A stretch of 64,000 nucleotides of DNA from Novosphingobium sp. NDB2Meth1 (GTDB lineage Bacteria; Pseudomonadota; Alphaproteobacteria; Sphingomonadales; Sphingomonadaceae). Both the position numbers and the translations under genes were made by a program. The notes under the pieces are model-generated. The model saw only the letters and a list, made by a program, of their open reading frames with translations. It was not told where the DNA came from and did no database searches. Positions 8,007-14,758 of the stretch are shown here, in pieces (the first letter of the stretch is position 1; each line of letters begins with the position of its first letter). Location of the stretch: positions 62,001 through 126,000 of the forward strand of contig NZ_FPEH01000032.1 of the NCBI RefSeq assembly GCF_900117425.1, read 5' to 3'.

Positions 8007-8395
8007 CACGCTTTCTCCGGACGAAACGCATAAGTCGAACGGGTCGCATCGAACGGCGCGACCACGAATTCCATCGGCATGCCGAGCCTCAGATCCTCGA
8101 GCACGCAATCGACGATGCGCGTCTCGACGATCACCTCGCCGGGCAGCTCGACATAGCCGAGGAGGTAGGGCTGGAACGGCTCAGGCCCCTCGTAGGGCTC
8201 CTTCGGCTGGAAGTCCTGCCGGGTCCACGACCACAGCGTGCCCTTGCGCGACAGGCGCCAGGGCTCGACACCTTCCGCCGCATCGCCACTGGGATAGGGA
8301 AACACGATCTTGCCGCTCGGCAGCCGCCCGCCGATCAGCGCCGGCTCCGCCTCGTTGGTCCACAGGTTTTCGGCAATGGGCTCAAGCTGCGTCAT
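8006..8395 (-). CDS. DUF35 OB-fold protein lacking the zinc-ribbon cysteines
   Basis: A 129-residue DUF35 protein, the partner of thiolase-like proteins in acyl-CoA degradation. The OB-fold part begins at KGTLWSWT and continues through PYLLGYVELPGEVIVETRI. The N-terminal half aligns with the usual rubredoxin-like zinc ribbon (LIGGR...G..VFP...G), but none of the four expected cysteines is present; the only Cys is in VDCVLED. It opens the leftward operon with the thiolase-like and SDR genes. ATG 8395 has only a modest ribosome-binding site (GAAAGGTCAT before the start). A divergent MFS gene and a tandem 16-base repeat lie upstream. Confidence 0.85.
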   Translation of the reverse strand: MTQLEPIAENLWTNEAEPALIGGRLPSGKIVFPYPSGDAAEGVEPWRLSRKGTLWSWTRQDFQPKEPYEGPEPFQPYLLGYVELPGEVIVETRIVDCVLEDLRLGMPMEFVVAPFDATRSTYAFRPEKA

Positions 8396-8480
8396 ATGAC
8401 CTTTCCCGCAGGATCAGGCCGGCTCGCCCCGGCCCCGTTTGTGCCAAGCATCGTGGCATCAAAGCCGGGGGGCGACGATG

Positions 8481-8512
8481 ATTGAAAATGGTAGGCATTG
8501 AAAATGATAGGC
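8481..8512. repeat. Tandem 16-base direct repeat in a divergent promoter region
   Basis: Two adjacent copies, ATTGAAAATGGTAGGC (8481-8496) and ATTGAAAATGATAGGC (8497-8512), differ by one base. They lie in the 201-base gap between the DUF35 operon (leftward) and the MFS gene (rightward), where a regulator of both could bind. They are A+T-richer than the surroundings. No regulator gene is adjacent. Confidence 0.8.
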
Positions 8513-8596
8513 GGCCCGCCGAGGCCTCCCCCTTTGTGTTAGTCGCCGCCGCGCCTGCGAATGCCTAGCCCTATGCCATAACAAGGAGCGGGCATC

Positions 8597-9886
8597 TTGG
8601 GAGAGCATCGCCACTACCGCCAGTTCGTGCTCGCCGTGATCACCTTCGGCGGGATGCTCAATATTGCCGACCGGCTGATCCTCTCGATCATGCTCGAGGA
8701 CATCAAGCACGCCTTCACGCTGAGCGATACCGAGATCGGCCTGATCACCGGCTTTGCTTTCACCGTGCTCTATGTCGTCTGCGGCCTGCCCATCGCCTGG
8801 CTGGCGGACCGGATGAGCCGGCCGCTGATCATCGCGGTGTCGATCGCCTCGTGGAGCCTGATGACCGCGCTGTGCGGGATGGCGACGGGTTTCTGGACCT
8901 TCTTCCTCGCGCGCATGGGCGTTGGCATTGGCGAATCGGGCAGCGGCCCGGCGGGCACGTCGCTCCTCACCCAGACCTTCAAGGGCCACGAGCTGGGCCG
9001 CGCGATGGGCATCTATTTCCTCGGCCCCACGCTCGGCACCGCCGCCGGGCTCATTCTCGGCGGGGTGCTGGCCCATGCGGTCGGCTGGCGGATGACCTTC
9101 CTGCTGCTCGGCATTCCCGGCATCATCTTCGCGCTGTTTGTCTTTCTGACGGTGAAGGAACCTGGCGGCCGCCCGATCCCGGACAAGGTCAGCATGGCGG
9201 AGGGCATGGCCGCATGGTTCACCGGGATTCGGGAACTCTTTGCCAACCGCGTGTTCCTTGCCGCCAGCCTCGCCTTCGGCTGCATGATCGTGACGGGCTA
9301 TGGCTTTGCCACCTGGCTTGCGGCGATCATGCTGCGCGGATTTCCCGTCACGACCGCCGACGTGGGTTTCTACCTTGGCCTTGCCTTCGTCCTTGGCGGC
9401 ATTCCCGGGCCGTTGCTGGGCGGCTATCTCACCGACTGGCTGGTGCGGCGGGATGCGCGCTGGCGCGCCTGGCTCCCTGCCATCGCCACCCTTGCGTGCC
9501 TGCCGATCTACCTCGCCGCACTCCAGAGCACGAACTTCTGGACCTTTCTCGGCCTGTTCTCGTGCGGCTATCTCGTCTTCCTGACCGCGCAGGCGCCCAC
9601 CGTCTCGCTGATCCAGCTCGCGGTGCGGCCAGATGAGCGCGCCATGGCGATGGCCGTCGCGATGATCTTCAACAACCTCATCGGCCAGGCGCTCGGGCTG
9701 TTCCTGATCGGCTATGCCAGCACCAGCCTGACCCCGATGCTGGGCGCCAAGGCCCTGACCTGGGCGGTGATCGGCGTCAGCGCCGCCTTCGCCGTCCCGG
9801 CCGCGCTGTTCTACCTCCACGCCGCTGGCGGCATGGAGCGCGGTCCCCTCAAAATGATGAATGGTCCGCCTTCCCCGCAAGCGTAG
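8597..9886 (+). CDS. MFS transporter
   Basis: A 429-residue inner-membrane carrier of the major facilitator superfamily with about 12 hydrophobic segments. The loop motif WLADRMSRP after TM2 corresponds to MFS motif A, and GVGIGESGSGPAG in TM4/5 resembles the sphingomonad group that imports aromatic acids or other organic anions. The start is TTG 8597: AAGGAG at 8583-8588 lies 8 bases upstream and there is no competing ATG. It precedes a Rieske oxygenase gene by 32 bases on the same strand, so it probably imports the substrate or exports a product of that oxygenase. Confidence 0.9.
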   Translation: MGEHRHYRQFVLAVITFGGMLNIADRLILSIMLEDIKHAFTLSDTEIGLITGFAFTVLYVVCGLPIAWLADRMSRPLIIAVSIASWSLMTALCGMATGFWTFFLARMGVGIGESGSGPAGTSLLTQTFKGHELGRAMGIYFLGPTLGTAAGLILGGVLAHAVGWRMTFLLLGIPGIIFALFVFLTVKEPGGRPIPDKVSMAEGMAAWFTGIRELFANRVFLAASLAFGCMIVTGYGFATWLAAIMLRGFPVTTADVGFYLGLAFVLGGIPGPLLGGYLTDWLVRRDARWRAWLPAIATLACLPIYLAALQSTNFWTFLGLFSCGYLVFLTAQAPTVSLIQLAVRPDERAMAMAVAMIFNNLIGQALGLFLIGYASTSLTPMLGAKALTWAVIGVSAAFAVPAALFYLHAAGGMERGPLKMMNGPPSPQA

Positions 9887-9918
9887 ACTGCCCTGTAAGT
9901 CCTAGGGAGAGCGGACAA

Positions 9919-11493
9919 ATGGTGGAAACCAAGACCGGGCACGACCGCACAGCCGGTGTGACCTACAACGACGTGATCAAGGCGGACACCGTTCCGCCGC
10001 CGGCCGTCTACCTCGAGGATTCGCCCTATCCCGGCGGCGTCACCAAGGTCGCCACCCACCGCTATTGGAGCAAGGAAGAGCACGAGCGCGAGGTCGAGCG
10101 GCTGTGGAAGCGCGTGTGGCAGATGGCCTGCCATGAAGACGACATTCCCAATGTCGGCGACACCCATGTCTACGAGATCGCCGGTCTCTCCTACATCCTC
10201 GTGCGCAATGCCTCGGGCGACGGCCCCGGCGCGGTCAAGGCCTTCCCCAACGCCTGCCTCCACCGCGGCCGGCAATTGTGCGAGGCCCACAAAAAGGGCC
10301 TCAAGGTGCTGCGCTGCCCGTTCCACGGCTGGTCGTGGCACCTCGATGGCAAGCTCAAGGAAGTGCCCAGCCACTGGGATTTCCCGAGCGTCACCGAAGA
10401 GGAATATTCCCTCCCCGCGGTCTCGGTCGGCCACTGGGGCGGTTTCGTGTTTATCAATCCCGACCCGAATGCCGAGCCGCTTGCCGATTTTCTCGGCGAT
10501 ATCGACCGCCATTTCTCGCTGCCGTTCAAGCGCCGCTACAAGGCCGCGCACATGGTGAAGCGCCTACCGTGCAACTGGAAAGTGGCGCAGGAAGCCTTCA
10601 TGGAATCCTACCACGTTGTCGGCACGCACCCCGAGCTGCTGCCGATGTTCCTCGATACCGGCTCCAAGTACGACGTCTGGCCGAACATCAGCCGCGCCAT
10701 GTCGGCCTCGGGCCCGCCGAGCGCGCACACCGATCTCGATGCACCGGACCCCAGCGCCTTCCCCGAAGGCCAGGCCTTCACCAGCTTCCGCCATCCGCTT
10801 TCGGGCCACGTCTATCGCCGCATCGAGGAAAACCGCGTCGAAGTCACGCGGCCCGACGGGAAGACCGGTCTGTTCGACATGACCGGCGCGCATATCGAGG
10901 GCGAAGTCGTCAGCGCCGATGCGCACATGTGCAACTGGATCGGCGGCAAGATCGCACCGGGCGAGGAAAACATGCCCACCCGCTTTGCCAGTGCCTCAAC
11001 CGAGGATTTCCGCGCCGATGCTGCGCGCGACCGGCGCGAGCTCATGCGCCCGCAGTGGGGCGACAAGATCGACCAGTTCAGCGACGCCGACATGATCGAC
11101 GCGATCTTCTACTCGGTGTTCCCCAACCTGCATCCGTGGGCGGATTTCAATCCGATCTTCTACCGCTTCCGGCCCGACGGGGACAATCCGGAGCAGTCGC
11201 TCCACGAGGTCATGTACATGGTGCAGGTGCCCGAAGGCGCAGAGCGCCCGGCGCCAGCCAAGTGCACCTTCCTCGATCTGGAGGACGATTACACCAAGGC
11301 GACCGAATTCGGCAGCTATCTCAACAAGATCTTCAACCAGGACGGGCTCAATCACGCCGCCGTCCAGAAGGGCCTGCACAATCATCCCAAGGGCGAGGTG
11401 ATCTTCGCGAGCTATCAGGAAAGCAAGATCCGCGATTTTCACAACAAGCTGAACCGCTGGCTGGAAAGCGAGACCCCGCCCAGAAGCCGGTGA
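9919..11493 (+). CDS. Rieske non-haem iron oxygenase alpha subunit
   Basis: A 524-residue oxygenase. The Rieske [2Fe-2S] ligands are Cys113, His115, Cys133 and His136 (ACLHRGR...RCPFHGW). The mononuclear iron site appears at EAFMESYHVVGTHPE, with His232 and His237. At 524 residues it is longer than most alpha subunits (about 430-460), with the extra length in the region after residue 240. It would hydroxylate or demethylate an aromatic or alicyclic substrate using electrons from a ferredoxin and reductase that are not encoded nearby. ATG 9919 follows TAGGGAGAG. It is downstream of the MFS gene and upstream of a TonB receptor, giving an uptake-plus-oxidation cassette. Confidence 0.94.
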   Translation: MVETKTGHDRTAGVTYNDVIKADTVPPPAVYLEDSPYPGGVTKVATHRYWSKEEHEREVERLWKRVWQMACHEDDIPNVGDTHVYEIAGLSYILVRNASGDGPGAVKAFPNACLHRGRQLCEAHKKGLKVLRCPFHGWSWHLDGKLKEVPSHWDFPSVTEEEYSLPAVSVGHWGGFVFINPDPNAEPLADFLGDIDRHFSLPFKRRYKAAHMVKRLPCNWKVAQEAFMESYHVVGTHPELLPMFLDTGSKYDVWPNISRAMSASGPPSAHTDLDAPDPSAFPEGQAFTSFRHPLSGHVYRRIEENRVEVTRPDGKTGLFDMTGAHIEGEVVSADAHMCNWIGGKIAPGEENMPTRFASASTEDFRADAARDRRELMRPQWGDKIDQFSDADMIDAIFYSVFPNLHPWADFNPIFYRFRPDGDNPEQSLHEVMYMVQVPEGAERPAPAKCTFLDLEDDYTKATEFGSYLNKIFNQDGLNHAAVQKGLHNHPKGEVIFASYQESKIRDFHNKLNRWLESETPPRSR

Positions 11494-11646
11494 CGGCACG
11501 CAGCAATTACATTCAGATCGGACCTTACGGAATCCGTGCGTTTTTGCAGCAACACCGCGCACAAAAACCCGCCGCCTGTCCCTATTTCTGATAGTTGCTG
11601 TTCGCCCCCCGCGCCCTAGCTTAGTAACCGGGATTGTGGGCGGAAA

Positions 11647-11667
11647 ATCTAGTAAATACAGCTAGAT
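11647..11667. promoter_or_regulatory. Candidate operator upstream of the TonB receptor gene
   Basis: Perfect 6-base arms ATCTAG (11647-11652) and CTAGAT (11662-11667), 9 bases apart, about 31-51 bases before the receptor start. The 204-base gap between the oxygenase and the receptor is locally A+T-rich here and otherwise holds nothing recognisable. Assignment as an operator is weak. Confidence 0.3.
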
Positions 11668-11697
11668 ATCTGCCGCCACAAAGTTGGGAGGATTGCT

Positions 11698-14277
11698 ATG
11701 GGGATGAGGACCGTCGTGTCGCCGTTCCGCGCCGCGCTTTTTGCCGGTGCGGCTGCCACTTCACTGATGCTGCCGGGGCTGGCTCATGCTGCCGATGCTG
11801 CGGCTCCGGCGGAAGGTGCCGCCGCCAGTGACGCGCCGGCGACGACCGAGGAAATCACCGTGTTCGCCCGCCGCGACGCGGAATCGCTGCAGAACGTGCC
11901 GCTGACGATCACCGCGATCAGCGCCAACACGCTCACCAAGTACAACGTCACCAAGCCGGCTGACATCGTCAGCCGCATCCCTACGCTCAACGTCCAGGTC
12001 GGCGGCTCCGGCGCAGGTGCGCAGATCAGCTTGCGCGGTGTCGGCTCGTCCAACATTTCCGCCGCGTTCGACAGCGCCGTGGCGATCGATTTCGACGGCG
12101 TGCAGGTCTCGACCAGCCGCCTGCTTCAGGCCGGCTTTGCCGACCCGGCGCAGATCGACGTGCTCAAGGGCCCGCAGTCGCTCTACTTCGGCAAGAGCGC
12201 CTCGGCCGGCGTCATCCAGATCCGCACCGCCGATCCGACCAAGACCTGGCAGTACGGCGGCAGCGCTTCCTATGAATTCGAAGAGAAGGGCTATCTCGTC
12301 AGCGGCTACGTCTCGGGCCCGCTGACCGATACGCTGGGCATCCGCGTCGCCGGCCAGTACAACGACGTCAAGGAATACGTGAAGATCAACCCGACGACCC
12401 CGGCCAAGCTGCGCAACCGCGGCCTCACCGATTTCGTCGGCCGCGTCACGCTGCAGTGGGAACCGTCGAGCGACTTCACCGCCAACCTCAAGGCAACCTA
12501 CACCCGCAACACCAACGACGGCGCGATCGGCACCGCCGACATTTCGTGCGGCAAGAACGGCCGTGCGGATGAGGTCGTGCTGTTCTCGTTCCTTGGCCCC
12601 AACGCGATTGCAATCCCCTCGAACGCGGATTGCAAGCCGCTCGACAAGTACGTCACCACGTCCGATCCCTCACCGGCGCTGGTGGGCCGGTTCCCCGATG
12701 GCAGCGGCGCTGCGGGCGGCCGCTATCCGGGCCATCCCTTCGGCCAGACAGACGTGTTCTTCACACGCCTAAAGATGGACGCCAAGCTCGGCGAAAACCT
12801 GAAGCTGGTCTCGACCACGGGCTACCTCAATCTCAAGGCGCTCGACTTCGATTCCTACAGCTATCTCGGCGTCGGCCCGGCATTCCGCCCCAGTGGGGCG
12901 CCGCTGGTGCTCGCAGCGCTCGGGCCGTTCTCAGCCCCCGCGCTGGCAGCGGTCAACGCCCCCGGTTCGCCGCAGGGCGTCGGCGGCAGCGATCCGGTCA
13001 ACAAGACGGCCCAGTTCACCCAGGAACTGCGCCTTGTCAGCAGCTATGATGGTCCGATCAATTTCCAGCTCGGCGCCTTCTACGAAAGCCGCGTGATCAA
13101 GTTCGATACCTCGCAGCAGGCGTTCAATGCCTCGCTGCTGTTCCCCGATCCAGTGACCGGCAATACGTTCGACTACTTCAAGAAGCACCGCACGAAGACC
13201 AACACCTATTCGCTCTTCGGCAGCGCGACCTATGACATCACCGACAAGCTCGAGCTGACCGGCGGCGTCCGCTACACCAAGGAAGACAAGGTCAACACGA
13301 TCGAAATTCCCTACATGCACACCTTCCTGTCGACGGTGTTCGGCTTCGTGCCGAGCGGTTTCAAGACACCGCCGATCAAGTTCAACGACAGCAACTGGTC
13401 GCCGGAAGTGACGCTGCGGTACAAGGTCAACCCGGACTTCAACGTCTATGCTGCCTTCAAGACCGGCTACAAGTCGGGCGGCATCGACAACAGCGCGCTG
13501 CCCTCGAGCAACCTCGCCAACTTCCTGATTCCCGACAGGTTCCAGGCCGCAGCCAACGGGCTGATCTTCAAGTCGGAAACCAGCAAGGGCGGCGAAATCG
13601 GCTTCAAGTCGCAGCTGGCCAACCGCACGATCACGTTCAACGCCACGGCGTACTACTACGTGTTCAACAACCTGCAGGTGCAGAACTTCAACGCGACGAC
13701 GATCCAGTTCGTCACCACCAATGCCGGTCAGCTCAGCACCAAGGGCATCGACGTCGATTTCAGCTGGCGCCCGCCGGTCGATGGCCTGCGCCTGTTCGGC
13801 TCGCTCGCCTATACCAATGCGAAGTTCACGCGGGACTTCTTCACCGGCACCGGCCCGGATGGCGTGCTCGGCACGGCTGACGATCCCAACATCCGTGGCC
13901 GCCGCGCCGCGCGTGCGCCGGAATTCGCCGGCAATATCGCGTTCGACTACACCGCACCGCTCAGCGATGCGCTGGAACTCGGCCTCTCGGGCAACGTCGC
14001 CTACAGCGGCAAGTACTATACCCGGCAGGAAAACTTCACGGACTACCAGCAGCCCGCCTATGCCACCATCGACGCCTCGATCTCGGTCGGCGCGCCCGAT
14101 GGCAAGTGGAGGCTGGCGCTGGTCGGCAACAACATCACCGACAAGATCTTCGTCAACACCTCGGGCGGTCGTCCGTTCCTCGCCGGCCCGACCAATGGCC
14201 TTCCGATCGGTGACGACGAAGTCTTCACCATCAACCGCGGCCGCCAGATCTTTATCCAGGGCAGCTTCAAGTTCTGA
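11698..14277 (+). CDS. TonB-dependent outer-membrane receptor
   Basis: An 859-residue receptor. A signal peptide runs to about residue 31 (LAHA), followed by an Ala/Pro-rich linker. The plug domain begins near EEITVFARRDAESLQNVP and contains RGVGSSN and the IDVLKGPQSLYFGKSASAGV segment typical of TonB receptors. The beta-barrel ends with the aromatic-terminated strand IFIQGSFKF. No N-terminal signalling (STN) domain is visible. ATG 11698 follows GGGAGG at 11686-11691. In sphingomonads such receptors take up bulky hydrophobic or aromatic compounds; its place behind an MFS carrier and a Rieske oxygenase fits that. A terminator follows at 14308. Confidence 0.95.
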   Translation: MGMRTVVSPFRAALFAGAAATSLMLPGLAHAADAAAPAEGAAASDAPATTEEITVFARRDAESLQNVPLTITAISANTLTKYNVTKPADIVSRIPTLNVQVGGSGAGAQISLRGVGSSNISAAFDSAVAIDFDGVQVSTSRLLQAGFADPAQIDVLKGPQSLYFGKSASAGVIQIRTADPTKTWQYGGSASYEFEEKGYLVSGYVSGPLTDTLGIRVAGQYNDVKEYVKINPTTPAKLRNRGLTDFVGRVTLQWEPSSDFTANLKATYTRNTNDGAIGTADISCGKNGRADEVVLFSFLGPNAIAIPSNADCKPLDKYVTTSDPSPALVGRFPDGSGAAGGRYPGHPFGQTDVFFTRLKMDAKLGENLKLVSTTGYLNLKALDFDSYSYLGVGPAFRPSGAPLVLAALGPFSAPALAAVNAPGSPQGVGGSDPVNKTAQFTQELRLVSSYDGPINFQLGAFYESRVIKFDTSQQAFNASLLFPDPVTGNTFDYFKKHRTKTNTYSLFGSATYDITDKLELTGGVRYTKEDKVNTIEIPYMHTFLSTVFGFVPSGFKTPPIKFNDSNWSPEVTLRYKVNPDFNVYAAFKTGYKSGGIDNSALPSSNLANFLIPDRFQAAANGLIFKSETSKGGEIGFKSQLANRTITFNATAYYYVFNNLQVQNFNATTIQFVTTNAGQLSTKGIDVDFSWRPPVDGLRLFGSLAYTNAKFTRDFFTGTGPDGVLGTADDPNIRGRRAARAPEFAGNIAFDYTAPLSDALELGLSGNVAYSGKYYTRQENFTDYQQPAYATIDASISVGAPDGKWRLALVGNNITDKIFVNTSGGRPFLAGPTNGLPIGDDEVFTINRGRQIFIQGSFKF

Positions 14278-14307
14278 GATCCCGGCGGCAACTCCACGCC
14301 GGATGAA

Positions 14308-14339
14308 GGGGCCGCCTCGGGAAACCGGGGCGGCCTTTT
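14308..14339 (+). terminator. Rho-independent terminator after the TonB receptor
   Basis: GGCCGCC (14310-14316) pairs with GGCGGCC (14329-14335), with a CGG-GAAA-CCG inner stem-loop, followed by TTTTC. It lies 31 bases after the receptor stop codon. Confidence 0.85.
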
Positions 14340-14350
14340 CCTTTTCAGGT

Positions 14351-14461
14351 CCTCCCCATTCTTGCGGCCCGGGCAAATGGGCCCAACTCTTGTTCTGGTC
14401 CTCCCCATTTTTGCGGAACGCACAAATGGGGAGGTGGCCTGCCGAAGGCAGGTCGGAGGGG
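14351..14461. repeat. Repeat element: degenerate hairpin plus full 62-base copy
   Basis: The full copy is 14400-14461. It has a first hairpin (CCTCCCCAT... against ...ATGGGGAGG), the spacer TGG, a 6-bp hairpin CCTGCC-GAA-GGCAGG, and the ending TCGGAGGGG. A second copy, same length and order, is at 42276-42337 with a different but fully paired second hairpin. A degenerate copy of the first hairpin only is at 14351-14381. It lies between convergent genes, like the other copy. Confidence 0.9.
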
Positions 14462-14490
14462 TCCTTTTCCCTTTGCTTCGGGCATTCTTC

Positions 14491-14520
14491 CGTCGCCCCG
14501 TGCTCGACACGGGACTGGGC
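14491..14520. repeat. Short repeat with CCCGTG/CACGGG palindrome, shared with 30358-30380
   Basis: Contains CCCCGTGCTCGACACGGG preceded by CGTCG. The reverse-complement copy at 30358-30380 differs by one base (T for C in the centre). It directly follows the 62-base element and may be part of the same mosaic. Confidence 0.75.
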
Positions 14521-14714
14521 CGCCTTGAAGGCGCGGCGCCACCCAGTGAAAGCCAGGGCGCCCCGCTCGGTTACCCCTTTCCTACACCCGCCCGGTCTGT
14601 CAGACTCCACACGCTCTTTGAAATGGTCGGTTCAGGCGCACACACGCAATATGTGTCACCTTGTCGCTTTTTCGAGCACAAGGTCCTGTCAATAAACAGG
14701 AAAACAGCGCCTCT

Positions 14715-14739
14715 CAAAAGCGACACGGTGTCGCTTTTG
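14715..14739. terminator. Palindrome with 12-bp arms downstream of the molybdenum enzyme gene
   Basis: CAAAAGCGACAC (14715-14726) and GTGTCGCTTTTG (14728-14739) are exact complements with one base between. It starts 20 bases past the stop of the leftward oxidoreductase gene; arms carry A and T runs, so it could stop transcription from either side. Confidence 0.65.
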
Positions 14740-14758
14740 TCGCTTTTGCTCCCCGCTT

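Larger units (their letters stand above)
14278..14758. other. Gene-free 481-base region between convergent genes
   Basis: Lies between the ends of the TonB receptor (rightward) and the molybdopterin oxidoreductase (leftward). It holds a terminator (14308-14339), a degenerate hairpin copy (14351-14381), a 62-base element that recurs at 42276 (14400-14461), a 23-base sequence shared with 30358-30380 (14491-14513 within 14491-14520), a short hairpin at 14684-14702 and a 12-bp-arm palindrome at 14715-14739. The words TGTCGCTTTT and close variants recur three times after 14670. I see no credible gene in it. Confidence 0.8.

Noticed and set aside
4611..8033. Open frame of 1140 codons on the plus strand
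   Set aside because: It is the antisense of the NmrA-like, SDR, thiolase and carboxypeptidase genes, is Arg/His/Ala-rich and has no motif or ribosome-binding site; high G+C leaves such frames open.
12931..14610. Minus-strand frame of 559 codons under the TonB receptor
   Set aside because: Antisense shadow; it crosses the terminator and the repeat element and shows no domain.
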